A DNA stretch of 64,000 bases from Chitinophaga sp. 180180018-3 (GTDB lineage Bacteria > Bacteroidota > Bacteroidia > Chitinophagales > Chitinophagaceae), in the NCBI RefSeq assembly GCF_037893185.1, contig NZ_CP140772.1, positions 1,364,001 to 1,428,000 of the forward strand, read 5' to 3'. The notes under the pieces were generated by a model. It saw only the letters and a program-made list of their open reading frames with translations, searched no databases and was not told the DNA's origin. A program made the position numbers and the translations under genes. Positions 45,980 to 55,234 of the stretch are shown piece after piece (position 1 is the stretch's first letter; the number at the start of each line of letters is the position of its first letter).

Positions 45980-46924
45980 ATGAAACGTATTCTGAGTACA
46001 TTACCCATTTTTCTTGTAATCTGTGGAACGCTGCAGGCGCAGCAACCCAGTAAAACCAAACCGCTGTTCCAGCATGTTGTGGTGATAGGAATTGATGGTT
46101 TAAGCAGTGGCGGGCTAATGAAGGCCGACGCACCGGTGATACACCGGATGATCGCTGAAGGAGCTTTCAAATACGATGCGAGGACGGTGTTACCTTCTTC
46201 AAGTTCGTCGAACTGGTCGGCTATGATCCTTGGCGCAGGCCCTGAAATAACAGGCATTACTTCCAATGGCTGGAAGCCGGACGGCAAATCTATGAAACCC
46301 GTTGTGGTAAATAAGATCGGGCGCTCACCCAGTATCTTCGATATTATACGCCAGCAGCGCCCCGACGCAGAACAAGGGGTTGTTTTTCATTGGGATGATT
46401 ATGGCCGCTTACTCCAGAAGGAAATGGTGAACGAATACGAGCACGCTAAATCTGAAACAGAAGCCGCGGCTAAATTTTCAGATTATATCACAACCCGGAA
46501 ACCGACGTTCGCGTTTCTTCACTTAGACCATGTCGACGGTGCCGGCCATAAATTCGGGCATATGACGCCGGAATATCTGCAGTCGATTGCCAGAGCGGAT
46601 AGCCTGGTAGGCCAGGTCTTAAAAGCGATCGAACAGGCTGGTATGAAAAACAACACACTGGTAATGATCGTGGCCGACCATGGAGGAATTAACAAAGGAC
46701 ACGGTGGCGAATCAGCAGAAGAAATTACTATACCGGTTGTGTATTACGGCCGTGGAGTAAAGAAAGGATACAAAATTCAGCAACCTGTTTACCAGTATGA
46801 TCTGGCGGCAACCATTGCGTTTGTTTTCGGACTGGAGACGCCATATTCCTGGACTTCCCGTCCTGTAAAAGCAGCGTTTGAAGGTTTTAATGAACCTGCA
46901 AACCTGTTAGTAGGACTTGAGTAG
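45980..46924 (+). CDS. Type I phosphodiesterase / nucleotide pyrophosphatase-like enzyme
   Basis: 314 residues with a signal peptide (about MKRILSTLPIFLVICGTLQA). All expected metal sites are present: GIDG (D39), a Ser-rich nucleophile loop (SSSSNW, residues 74-79), HLDHVDGAGH (D186, H190), VADHGG (D233, H234) and KGHGG (H241). It should hydrolyse phosphodiesters or phosphomonoesters in the periplasm or at the surface. It is the intact counterpart of the degenerate protein encoded earlier in the operon. A strong terminator follows the gene, marking the end of PUL 2. Confidence 0.88.
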   Translation: MKRILSTLPIFLVICGTLQAQQPSKTKPLFQHVVVIGIDGLSSGGLMKADAPVIHRMIAEGAFKYDARTVLPSSSSSNWSAMILGAGPEITGITSNGWKPDGKSMKPVVVNKIGRSPSIFDIIRQQRPDAEQGVVFHWDDYGRLLQKEMVNEYEHAKSETEAAAKFSDYITTRKPTFAFLHLDHVDGAGHKFGHMTPEYLQSIARADSLVGQVLKAIEQAGMKNNTLVMIVADHGGINKGHGGESAEEITIPVVYYGRGVKKGYKIQQPVYQYDLAATIAFVFGLETPYSWTSRPVKAAFEGFNEPANLLVGLE

Positions 46925-46947
46925 AAAAAGAAATTGTGATGTTGAAA

Positions 46948-46992
46948 CTGAAAAGAGGCTGTCTCAATATTTATGAGACAGCCTCTTTTCAG
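46948..46992 (+). terminator. Terminator of PUL 2
   Basis: CTGAAAAGAGGCTGTCTCA (46948-46966) pairs perfectly with its complement at 46974-46992 over a 7-base loop: a 19-bp stem. The T-run is inside the stem, followed by an AT-rich stretch. Confidence 0.85.
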
Positions 46993-47022
46993 TATATTAT
47001 ATTCCGTTTAACAGTTGAAGCG

Positions 47023-47271
47023 CTACATTTTCTTTGCGTGTATAATTTGGTTGATCCCCTTTGAAGCTTCTGTCAGCCTGATTTCCATAGCGTCATTTTC
47101 TTTAAAAATGATAGAAAACTTATAATCCTCAATCCTGCATAACCTGTTGTAATCAACAAAGAGGGTATCATTTACCCATTTTCCTTTAACGGCCATGGGT
47201 AATCCGAAAGTAATGAGATGGGGTTGCGGAAGTTTTTCCCGGTTCCATACTTCGAAGACGCCGTCAATTTT
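47023..47271 (-). pseudogene. C-terminal relic of a hydrolase-like gene
   Basis: The minus strand reads KIDGVFEVWNREKLPQPHLI, then TFGLPMAVKGKWVNDTLFVD and further to a TAG at 47023-47025, a plausible end of a secreted serine-hydrolase-type protein. A stop (47272-47274) interrupts it upstream, and no further reading frame continues. It is not a complete gene. Assignment to a hydrolase family is a guess from general resemblance only. Confidence 0.45.
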
Positions 47272-47288
47272 TCATTTTCCGCTCAAGA

Positions 47289-47332
47289 CTACCAAAATAT
47301 TGGTAGAAGGAAATACCGTACTGATGGTATTT
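47289..47332 (+). promoter_or_regulatory. Two tandem inverted repeats (TACC-N8-GGTA), possible operator
   Basis: TACC at 47290 with GGTA at 47302-47305, and TACC at 47314 with GGTA at 47326-47329. The two copies are 24 bp apart and each also extends to a 7-bp arm (CTACCAA/TTGGTAG; AAATACC/GGTATTT). They lie about 70-110 bp before the lipoprotein gene at 47402. Confidence 0.45.
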
Positions 47333-47401
47333 CATCCAAAATATCTACTGGCTACTTTTACTGTTAATATTTATCCCTTCAGCAATACAAAGCTTCTCTC
47401 T

Positions 47402-48154
47402 ATGAAACGATTGACATTTATCTGTACCGCCACAACTGCCATCGTGTATTTGTTGTTCATCGGCAACGGTTGCAGCAAATCGTCCGAAAAGAAACAGGAT
47501 TCCACGGATAATCCGGCGGGCGGAACAACACCTAAGGCCAGTAACGATAACCAGAGTGGCGGTATTTATAAGGGTACGCTCACCGGTTCGAGTGGTTTTT
47601 TCCTGATCAACCTGCAGGCAACCAAGCCTTATCTGATTTATCAGTGGACCAATCCTGCCGGTGCTGTTGATAGTTTACTGGCTTCTTCATTGGGTAACTG
47701 GCAAACCGGCCAGGCGATTTCCAAAGCGCTGTTCACCGGACCCAGTGGAGCGAAATTCTGGTTTTCTGTAGGTGCCAACGGCAGTAATCCGATGATCGAC
47801 TCTTTATACCTGCCTGCACATCCGGAGCCTGTATTCACTGCTATTGCAAAAGAAACTTCTGTTAATCCAATCAAAGTATACCAGGGCACGGGTGCTGCCA
47901 CGAGCAGTAATGGGGGGAAATGTGGGAGCGCGATTGTCAATATATGGACGGGAGGCAGCGTTGCCATGGGAACCTATCTTGCCGCAAGCGGCGAACACGG
48001 GAGTGGCACCGGAACCATCAGTGGCAATCAGTTACAGATTATGATGGGCAATGAGTCCGGTACGCTGACCATCAGCAATGATGCCACCACCATTTCCGGA
48101 ACGGCGGTGGGTAATACCTGCTCGCATATTATCACGTTAAAAAGAATCTTCTGA
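47402..48154 (+). CDS. Lipoprotein of unknown function, low-complexity linker after the lipid anchor
   Basis: 250 residues from ATG 47402, chosen because the lipobox FIGNGC (Cys24) follows directly; the open frame could be read from 47195 but without a signal there. A hydrophilic linker (SSEKKQDSTDNPAGGTTPKA) precedes a beta-rich part with GIYKGTLTGSSGFFLINLQA and, near the end, GSGTGTISGNQLQIMMGNES and GTAVGNTCSHIITLKRIF. I do not recognise the family. Confidence 0.8.
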   Translation: MKRLTFICTATTAIVYLLFIGNGCSKSSEKKQDSTDNPAGGTTPKASNDNQSGGIYKGTLTGSSGFFLINLQATKPYLIYQWTNPAGAVDSLLASSLGNWQTGQAISKALFTGPSGAKFWFSVGANGSNPMIDSLYLPAHPEPVFTAIAKETSVNPIKVYQGTGAATSSNGGKCGSAIVNIWTGGSVAMGTYLAASGEHGSGTGTISGNQLQIMMGNESGTLTISNDATTISGTAVGNTCSHIITLKRIF

Positions 48155-48266
48155 GAGAGGAATACACCAGGCCGTTGCATTTCCTGATGATATGTTCATG
48201 CTGCATTACTCTATACCTACAACAAGGGAGTGCACGGCTGGTTTTTGAAAGTAATTGTGAAGTCTG

Positions 48267-48929
48267 TTATAATTTGATCCAACCCTGGCTTGAAGCAAAG
48301 CGGAGTAACCCGGCCAAATTCCTTGATTTACTTTTTAGCATCATGTTTTTTCGATGCGTCTCTACTGTTCTGTAACTGATGTGCAGCAATTCGGCTATTT
48401 TTTCATTGGTATATTCCCTTGCCAGTAATTGAATGATCTCTTTTTCCCTTTCTGTGAATATCACCGATTTTTCGGTTGTCTCTTTCTTTGGCCCTTTATA
48501 GCCGCCCACTATGCGCTGAAGGACCGCTTCACTAAAGAAGAATTGTCCATTCGCTACTCTGTTAACCCCTTCTACCAGTTCATGCCGGGTACAATTTTTT
48601 AGCAGATAACCGGAAATGCCCATTTGTATCATTTCAGCAACGATTGCATCTTCGTCATGTGTGGTAAGGATGATGATCTTAGCCTGCGGCCGGTGCTGTT
48701 GTATCCATCGTGTTAGCTCCATACCACCAGGCCTGGGCATGTTGATATCGAGCAGGCATACGTCTACCTCTGTTTTATTAAGCAGATCGATCACCTGCTC
48801 GCCGTTTTCTGCTGTTGCTGCAATTTCGAAATTGGCCTCTGCGCTGAGAAGTAAAGTCAATCCGTCCAATAATACACGGTGATCGTCGGCGATCAATAAC
48901 CGAATCTTCGTCGGTACAATTGCTTTCAT
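48267..48929 (-). CDS. NarL/LuxR-type response regulator
   Basis: 220 residues: receiver with LLIADDHRVL, phospho-acceptor D61 (CLLDINMP), TTHDED and K in YLLKNCT, and a C-terminal LuxR-type HTH (FTEREKEIIQLLAREYTNEK, then IAELLHISYRTVETHRKN). The kinase gene lies just upstream on the same strand with about 50 bp between, so they form one operon. Confidence 0.93.
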   Translation of the reverse strand: MKAIVPTKIRLLIADDHRVLLDGLTLLLSAEANFEIAATAENGEQVIDLLNKTEVDVCLLDINMPRPGGMELTRWIQQHRPQAKIIILTTHDEDAIVAEMIQMGISGYLLKNCTRHELVEGVNRVANGQFFFSEAVLQRIVGGYKGPKKETTEKSVIFTEREKEIIQLLAREYTNEKIAELLHISYRTVETHRKNMMLKSKSRNLAGLLRFASSQGWIKL

Positions 48930-48980
48930 ATACGTAAATCTAAAAGCTGCAATCCAAATATTCCGGTAGTAATGATATTA

Positions 48981-49946
48981 TCATGTATAAGGAATCTCAA
49001 TGATGATCGTTGTGCCGCTGCCATGCTGACTATCAATGTCAATGGTTCCACCCAGATTTTTAATCCGTGACTGCATATTGTTTAATCCGCTGCCTCCTGT
49101 ATTTTCACGGCTGACCTCAAATCCCTGTCCGTCATCTTCTATCGTGATGTTGATATTGCTGGCAGAACGAACCAGTTGTACTGTGATATTACAGGCCTGC
49201 GCATGTTTGACGATATTGTTCACGGCTTCCAGCACTACCTGGTAAATGCTCAATTCAGTGGCTTCATCTAGTCGGGAGGTAAATCCAAACGTAGTATAGT
49301 TGATGTAGATGAAAGATTGAGTAGTAATCCGGTTAAAAAGGTTTTGCAATGCCACGATCAGGCCTAGTTTCAATAAAGTGGCAGGCATAATACTATATGT
49401 TATATTTTTCATCTCCTGCATAGCGTCATCCAGCAATGCCAGCGCTTCTTTTATGTTCTCCTTTTCCTGTACCGGTAATGCATCTGTTTCTTCAACGACC
49501 GACAACTTTAATATAGCAGCTGATAAAAGAGACCCAAGAGTGTCGTGCAGATCTTCGGCGATCCGTTTTCTTTCCCTGTCAACAGCCCGGATAGTAGCCC
49601 CGAGGCTTTCTTTTTGCTGGATGTTAAGCACACTATGGAATTTGCTCTTTTGCCTGACACTGTACCATTTAAACAGGAATAGTACGATGAGCACGCTTGC
49701 GCAGGCAATGCCGATGCCAGGGTCTTTCCAGAACCTTCGCCGGTTCAGCGCGGCTTCCTGCAATCGTTGCCGGGTTTCCATTTGGTAATGGTGCTCTTTT
49801 TCAAGTACCGGCTGTCCGTTGTTTTTTGCTGCAATACTATCTGTACCCTGAGTGTAGCGCAGGTGATAAGTATATGCGCTATCATAATGCTGAAGCGCTG
49901 CGAAGACAATGGATAGTTGTTTGTTGGCATCCTGCAAACATTCCAT
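48981..49946 (-). CDS. NarL-type histidine kinase, N-terminally eroded
   Basis: 321 residues. It starts with a short TPR-like piece (LSIVFAALQHYDSAYTYHLR), then one TM helix (about 76-94), the HisKA_3 dimerisation segment with RERKRIAEDLHDTLGSLLSA (H134) and an HATPase with VVLEAVNNIVKHAQA and GSGLNNMQSRIKNLGG. Kinases of this class normally have a long periplasmic TPR array ahead of the TM; here only its last repeat remains. The kinase core looks intact. A remnant of the missing part is readable upstream. Confidence 0.8.
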   Translation of the reverse strand: MECLQDANKQLSIVFAALQHYDSAYTYHLRYTQGTDSIAAKNNGQPVLEKEHHYQMETRQRLQEAALNRRRFWKDPGIGIACASVLIVLFLFKWYSVRQKSKFHSVLNIQQKESLGATIRAVDRERKRIAEDLHDTLGSLLSAAILKLSVVEETDALPVQEKENIKEALALLDDAMQEMKNITYSIMPATLLKLGLIVALQNLFNRITTQSFIYINYTTFGFTSRLDEATELSIYQVVLEAVNNIVKHAQACNITVQLVRSASNINITIEDDGQGFEVSRENTGGSGLNNMQSRIKNLGGTIDIDSQHGSGTTIIIEIPYT

Positions 49947-50055
49947 ATATCAGTTCATTTAACACACTTTAGAAGTGGGTTGCCCCGTCTGCGTTATTGA
50001 ACAATTCTTCATGGGCCAGTCCTCGAAGGATATTTCCGTAGCAATCACATAATCC
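49947..50055 (-). pseudogene. Decayed TPR-sensor segment upstream of the kinase gene
   Basis: The minus strand contains YGNILRGLAHEELFNNADGA (within about 49971-50047) in another frame, with stop codons on both sides. It reads like a fragment of the lost TPR sensor domain. The similarity judgement is by eye. Confidence 0.35.
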
Positions 50056-50205
50056 CCATCAGAAAAACTGGGGTTCATTTATAGCGGCCTTAATGCTCAT
50101 ACAGAGAAAAGTTTTCGAAAGTTACGATTAATTTTATCCTGCCGCGTACTTTTAAAACTATATTTATCATTTTTAACTGCTCTCTTTTGCGTCACCGTCT
50201 TCTTA

Positions 50206-52638
50206 CTACTGTTTTCCTCTGTGAGCAGGCTTACCGGCATCCTGCCCGGAAAATCTATTCTCACTCTTCTCTGTGCTATGCAATCCGCCAAATCGCCAGC
50301 TAAAGGATAATGAAACAGAACGGTTATAGAACCAGCTGGTGGTGTTACTTTGGAAAGTAGGTGCAGTGGCAGTGCTCTTCTGCATAAGATTATTCTGAAA
50401 CAGGTTATTCGCGCTAAGTGTCAGACTGGCTTTCTTATCGAATATCTCTTTTTGTACAGCAATGCGATAGGAATAGTTGGCTGAATTTGTTCCCTGCAGC
50501 GTAATATAACCATTCCCATAATCGCCTGAAATTAGCAGGCTGATGTCCTTTGGCAGCTCATAAGTGCTGTTCAATCTGAGTGTATAAAAATTACCGTAAT
50601 GCTGAAGATTTAGAGTTTTGCTTTTAAACTTCTGATAAAATAACTCAGCACCAGCATTCAGGTTCCATTGAGCATTAAGCGGCAGGGATATATCGATGTT
50701 CATGCCCAGTCTGCTATTTGCTGCAATGTTCTGGGAGGTAGTGTACGAAACACCCGCTGTATCTACTGTAGCAATAGATTCTATGGCATTACTGTTTGTG
50801 TTGAAATAAATGCTGCTGTTTAATGAGAATCCGAATGCCGCACTGTAAGCATATCCCAGCTCAAACATCCGCGTCAACTCGGGTTTCAGATAAGGATTCC
50901 CGGCGGTAATGTTTTTCGGATCGCTGGCATTTACATAAGGATTCAAATCCCATATCCATGGTCTGCGGATCCGTTCGGTGTAATTCAGTTTCATTTCCTG
51001 CTCATCATTGAACTTCTTTGTTATAAGCAGGCCTGGCACCCAATTGCTGTAGCCTGAGCGGAACGAAGAGGTATTGTTGGTGAAGTCTCCTCCCAGCCGG
51101 GTATTTTCATATCGCAGCCCCGGGCGAAATCCCCAGCCATTGGCTGTTCTCAGGTTAATGCTGACATATGCCGAGAAGATTTCCTGGAAATAACTCATTA
51201 CATTTGACCTGGAGGTATCTGCAGGATTCAGGCTATTGAATACTTTATAATCGCTTTTAGCATTATTTCCCAGATACCGCACGCCGGTTTCAATGGTACT
51301 CTTACCGGATTTGTTCAATGGATGCGAATAATCTGTCTGTAGGCTCCAGTCTGTACTACTGCCAATATTAGGACTTTCTTCTCTGAACGCGTGCGTACCA
51401 TTCATCAGGTATTGGTCGGTGATGTACGCCGATTTGTCGTCTGATCTGCTTGCCTGACCAATGAACTGAAGCTCTTGCCCCTTTCGCGTGAACTTCTTCT
51501 GGTAATTCAATGAAAGCTCATAAGAGCTGAAAGAACCACCCTGGTCACTTTTCTGGGTATACTCAGTATTTTCTGTACTACTTCTATAACGACTATGAAG
51601 ATCACTTTTTTCCGGCCAATTACCTTTCCAGAATGAAATTCCTGCTTCAATTTTTTGCAGTGAATCCACCCGGTATTCGGTGGTAAAGCTACCATAACCT
51701 CCTCTGCTGCTGCGTTTAGCATCCATTTCCTGTAATAGATTCCCGATAATCTTTCCATTGGCGAGGGAATTCCTCTCTGATACCGAAGTATTGCGCTCTT
51801 TCTCATGACTCATATTCAGCATGAATGAAAAATTGAATTTTCCTGTTGCGATATTCAACCCGAGGTCGCCGGACTGTTCCATGTTTCCACCCGACAGATC
51901 AAGATTTCCGCTGGTACCTTTCATTTTCTTCTTTGTAATGATATTGATTACCCCGGCTGCACCCTCCGCCTCATATTTGGCAGACGGGTTGTTGATCACT
52001 TCAATGGATACGATACTGCTTGCAGGAATCGTTTTCAGCGCTTCTTTCAGATTTTTAGCCATAATAGCAGATGGCATTCCATTGAGCAGTACCTTGATAT
52101 TAGCGTTGCCCCGCATTTTTACTTCACCGCTTGCTTCTACAGTAAGCATCGGCGCTTTGCGCAATACATCAGCGGCTGTTCCTGCTTTATTGCTGATATC
52201 AGAGCCGGCATTGTAAATGATCCGGTCTTCCCGGATTTCTATCAGCTTCTTCTTCCTGTTGGCAGTTATGGTAACGCCTTCAAGAAGTTTGCCCGTCTGC
52301 GAAAGGCTTATCCGGCCAAGATCTACGGCCTCTCCGGACACATTGACAAGGCCCGAAAGATAGTCATTAAACCTAATGTACCTTACGCGGATGATGTAGT
52401 TGTTTTTAGCCGGCACCTCAAAAGTAAATGAACCACTGTCCGATGTTATTGTTGTATTTAATACAGTGCTGTCGTCTCTTTGAAGAATAACTGTAGCTCC
52501 TGGCAGTGGAGCATTATCATCAGCGCTTATTACTATACCTTTAAGGGCTACTTTGGGCAACTTATTCTCCTGGGCATAAAGGCCTGCAACATTAAAAAGG
52601 AGCAATGAAACAAGCAGGAATCTATGAAACAGAAACAT
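50206..52638 (-). CDS. Outer-membrane beta-barrel protein with carboxypeptidase-D-like domain (TonB-receptor-like, OMP_b-brl_3 type)
   Basis: About 810 residues from ATG 52638 (FLFHRFLLVSLLLFNVAGLY, signal). It has a carboxypeptidase-D-like domain (LKGIVISADDNAPLPGATVI), then a plug-like region (VEASGEVKMRGNANIKVLLN, GMPSAIMAKNLKEALKTIPA, GAAGVINIITKKKMKGTSGN) and a barrel ending NRSVSLSFSWRFGG with a hydrophilic tail. It differs from SusC receptors and has no SusD partner. The ligand is unknown. It is divergent from a LytS/LytTR pair, which may regulate it. Confidence 0.85.
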   Translation of the reverse strand: MFLFHRFLLVSLLLFNVAGLYAQENKLPKVALKGIVISADDNAPLPGATVILQRDDSTVLNTTITSDSGSFTFEVPAKNNYIIRVRYIRFNDYLSGLVNVSGEAVDLGRISLSQTGKLLEGVTITANRKKKLIEIREDRIIYNAGSDISNKAGTAADVLRKAPMLTVEASGEVKMRGNANIKVLLNGMPSAIMAKNLKEALKTIPASSIVSIEVINNPSAKYEAEGAAGVINIITKKKMKGTSGNLDLSGGNMEQSGDLGLNIATGKFNFSFMLNMSHEKERNTSVSERNSLANGKIIGNLLQEMDAKRSSRGGYGSFTTEYRVDSLQKIEAGISFWKGNWPEKSDLHSRYRSSTENTEYTQKSDQGGSFSSYELSLNYQKKFTRKGQELQFIGQASRSDDKSAYITDQYLMNGTHAFREESPNIGSSTDWSLQTDYSHPLNKSGKSTIETGVRYLGNNAKSDYKVFNSLNPADTSRSNVMSYFQEIFSAYVSINLRTANGWGFRPGLRYENTRLGGDFTNNTSSFRSGYSNWVPGLLITKKFNDEQEMKLNYTERIRRPWIWDLNPYVNASDPKNITAGNPYLKPELTRMFELGYAYSAAFGFSLNSSIYFNTNSNAIESIATVDTAGVSYTTSQNIAANSRLGMNIDISLPLNAQWNLNAGAELFYQKFKSKTLNLQHYGNFYTLRLNSTYELPKDISLLISGDYGNGYITLQGTNSANYSYRIAVQKEIFDKKASLTLSANNLFQNNLMQKSTATAPTFQSNTTSWFYNRSVSLSFSWRFGGLHSTEKSENRFSGQDAGKPAHRGKQ

Positions 52639-52841
52639 ACAGCATATTATAATTCCTGCAAATGAATACCAATAGTCTCTTATTAGAAATAACAAGATGA
52701 CGAATACAGTCATAAAAATGACCAACAATGTTTGTCAATTTTTATTGCCGTATAATAAAAATTAATAGAGATTTGATACATCAACATAATGGATTAATCC
52801 TGTACAACAGGTTACATTACATTTTTGTAAAAGACACTGAT

Positions 52842-53876
52842 ATGTTATTGAATAGAAAATGGCAGAATAATATATATCTACAGGAAATAATCATCTTTAT
52901 CGCCATGTTCATCCTGACCATGCTGCACGAATGGATCTGGATAGATAGCGTTTTGAATTTCTTCAAGGGCCTGGCGTTTTTTATCCTGCTATATATGCAG
53001 GCCCAGGCACACCGTTTTTTTATTTTCCCTTTCTTTTTGAAAAAGGATTTTGTATCGTATACATTGCTTACCTTTTTAACAACCTTTGCAGGCGCGTTTC
53101 TTCTTTTCGAGATCGACTATCGTTGGGTACAGCCTGGTTTGTATCAGGAAGATAGTGTAGCTGCTGAATTGATATATCATTTCGTGATTTGCATTATCAG
53201 CACGTATACTATCATGTCGCTCTTTTTAATGAGGCAATATATGACGGAACTGCAAAGGCGGAATCAGGATCAGCTGTTACTAAGCGAAATGAATATGAAA
53301 TTTTTACATGCCCAGCTTAACCCGCATTTCTTTTTTAATATGCTGAATAATCTATACGGTGTCAGTCTTGCAGATCCGGCGAGAACGCCAGGGTTGATTA
53401 TCAAATTATCCGATTTAATGAGATACCAGATCGAGAATGCTAATAAGTTCACTGTATCCTTATATGATGAAGTATCTTTCATCAGGAATTATATAGATCT
53501 TGAAAGAGAAAGAATAGGGAAGCGGTGTGATATCAGATTTGAGTATCCCGAAAGCAAAAACTTTCTTGAACAATATCAGGTGGCTCCGCTGCTGCTGATT
53601 GTTCTGGTCGAGAATGCATTTAAACACAGCATAACCAATGGAAGCTGGTTTGTACATGTGTTTATCGTGCCTAAGCATGATCAGCTGGAAATAAATATAC
53701 ATAATTCCATGCCCGACGAGAACCTGAAACGCAAGTCTACCGGTATAGGGTTGAATAATATCAGGCAACGGCTCGAGTTTCTCTATAAAGGAGAATACCT
53801 GTTTCTGACTTCACAGGATAAACAGGCCCACCAGACAACATTGATTTTGCGATTAAAAAATAATATAAATGGATAA
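52842..53876 (+). CDS. LytS/YehU-type sensor histidine kinase
   Basis: About 344 residues from ATG 52842; an upstream ATG at 52728 would add a polar, unsupported 38 residues and overlaps the opposite gene's possible leader. Four TM segments are followed by the core LHAQLNPHFFFNMLNNLYG (phospho-acceptor His in PHFFF) and ATPase motifs VLVENAFKHSITNGS and TGIGLNNIRQRLEFLYKG. The downstream regulator overlaps the stop by 8 bp, so they are a pair. Confidence 0.88.
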   Translation: MLLNRKWQNNIYLQEIIIFIAMFILTMLHEWIWIDSVLNFFKGLAFFILLYMQAQAHRFFIFPFFLKKDFVSYTLLTFLTTFAGAFLLFEIDYRWVQPGLYQEDSVAAELIYHFVICIISTYTIMSLFLMRQYMTELQRRNQDQLLLSEMNMKFLHAQLNPHFFFNMLNNLYGVSLADPARTPGLIIKLSDLMRYQIENANKFTVSLYDEVSFIRNYIDLERERIGKRCDIRFEYPESKNFLEQYQVAPLLLIVLVENAFKHSITNGSWFVHVFIVPKHDQLEINIHNSMPDENLKRKSTGIGLNNIRQRLEFLYKGEYLFLTSQDKQAHQTTLILRLKNNING

Positions 53877-54585
53877 CCTGAAAGCTATAGTCGTAGACGA
53901 TGAGGAAGGTGCACACCTGGTACTTTCTCACTATCTCGCTAATGTAAAAATGTTGACTTTAGCCGGCTCATTCTATAATGCTATTGAAGCCATGGAATAT
54001 ATCTACCGGCACAAGGTAGACATTATTTTCCTCGATATCAATATGCCGGGATTATCAGGTATGGAAATGCTGGAAACGATGTCAACACGCCCCCACGTCA
54101 TTCTCACTACAGCATATAAGGAGTATGCGCTGGAAGGATATCAATATGAGGTAGTGGACTACCTTGTAAAGCCATTTGATTTTAAGAAGTTCCTGTCGGC
54201 CATTGATAAGGTATTAAACAGGATCAATCTGCATAGAGATAAAGCTATATCCCGTTCATCTGCGGATCACCTCATATTAAAGGTCAATGGAGATTTAATA
54301 AAGATTGATTTCGCCGATATCCTCTACCTTCAAAGCTATGGTAATTATGTAAAAGTATTCGTACAGGATGGCATGTATCTGTGTCAGTCGACTACTGCTG
54401 AAATAGAGGAAAAACTGCCTCCTCATCTCTTCTTACGGATTCATAAGTCGTTTATCGTTTCCCTGGGTTATATTGAAAAAATGTCTGCCACTCATGTTTG
54501 GCTGGGGGGCAGCATACAATTGCCTGTTGGAAATACTTTCAAAAGGAAGCTACAGGATTATTTCGGGAAGAAGGATTATAAATAG
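53869..54585 (+). CDS. LytTR-family response regulator
   Basis: 238 residues with a receiver (VVDDEEGAHLV, D56 in IIFLDINMP, K in YLVKPFDF) and a C-terminal LytTR domain (ILYLQSYGNYVKVFVQDGMY, LFLRIHKSFIVSLGYIEKM). It overlaps the kinase gene and probably controls itself or the divergent outer-membrane gene. Confidence 0.9.
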   Translation: MDNLKAIVVDDEEGAHLVLSHYLANVKMLTLAGSFYNAIEAMEYIYRHKVDIIFLDINMPGLSGMEMLETMSTRPHVILTTAYKEYALEGYQYEVVDYLVKPFDFKKFLSAIDKVLNRINLHRDKAISRSSADHLILKVNGDLIKIDFADILYLQSYGNYVKVFVQDGMYLCQSTTAEIEEKLPPHLFLRIHKSFIVSLGYIEKMSATHVWLGGSIQLPVGNTFKRKLQDYFGKKDYK

Positions 54586-54723
54586 AGAGGTTATTCACTA
54601 AAGGGATATGCGCTGGCTGTATTACAAGGTCTATATTTTTTACCCTTTGTCACAGTTTATTTTACAGTCTTAACAAAAAAGGCGTCCTCTTTTAATACCC
54701 GAATTTTACCGCTGATTTTCTAC

Positions 54724-54740
54724 ACGCAGATAGACTGCGT
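54724..54740 (+). other. Short hairpin in the 54586-54834 gap
   Basis: ACGCAG (54724-54729) pairs with CTGCGT (54735-54740) over a 5-base loop; no U-run follows. The gap otherwise holds nothing recognisable. Confidence 0.3.
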
Positions 54741-54834
54741 AACCTTCATTTAACTTGAAATAGCTATCACGAGATATTAGTGTAGCATGTTTGTTAACAA
54801 CGGAGTATTTTTCTGCTCTATTAAAAACCCTGGT

Positions 54835-55209
54835 ATGAAGTCGTCTATTCTTTTTCTACTTTTAATTTTTCTATGTTATTCCCTGTCTGCACAATTTACA
54901 GTAAACTGTTATAGTGTTCTGGATAGTAATATTTCCAACCCTGACAGGGGATTTACAATGTATTATCTTTCCGGTACAAGTGCCAATACGGTATTGCTCA
55001 GAGACTATCCTGCCAATTCCCCGGAAAAGGTGATCAACAAACTCAAAGAAAATAAATACAGTCTTGTGGCGTTTATTGCTATCCTCAAGGATTATAAAAC
55101 AGCTGCTATCAGTCAGGGGTATCTTGATACCCTGGCGCTTAATCTTCAGACAGTCAGGGATAGTGTGCTCAGCGTGTCCTGGGAAAAAACGGGCAACCGC
55201 AAAGCATAG
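54835..55209 (+). pseudogene. 5' fragment of a DUF4874-like secreted protein
   Basis: About 124 residues. The signal (SSILFLLLIFLCYSLSAQ) is followed by NISNPDRGFTMYYLSG and NKYSLVAFIAILKDYKTAAI, then SQGYLDTLALNLQTVRDS, the start of a DUF4874 domain. Full-length relatives are several hundred residues long, so most of the protein is missing; the frame ends in unrelated residues (SWEKTGNRKA) before a stop. It is probably non-functional. Confidence 0.7.
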
Positions 55210-55234
55210 GTAGACGCCATTCTCAAAGATGGAC

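Noticed and set aside
49946..50291. Coding frame at 50097-50291 on the minus strand
   Set aside because: It is out of frame with the outer-membrane gene, overlaps its 3' end and has no recognisable domain.
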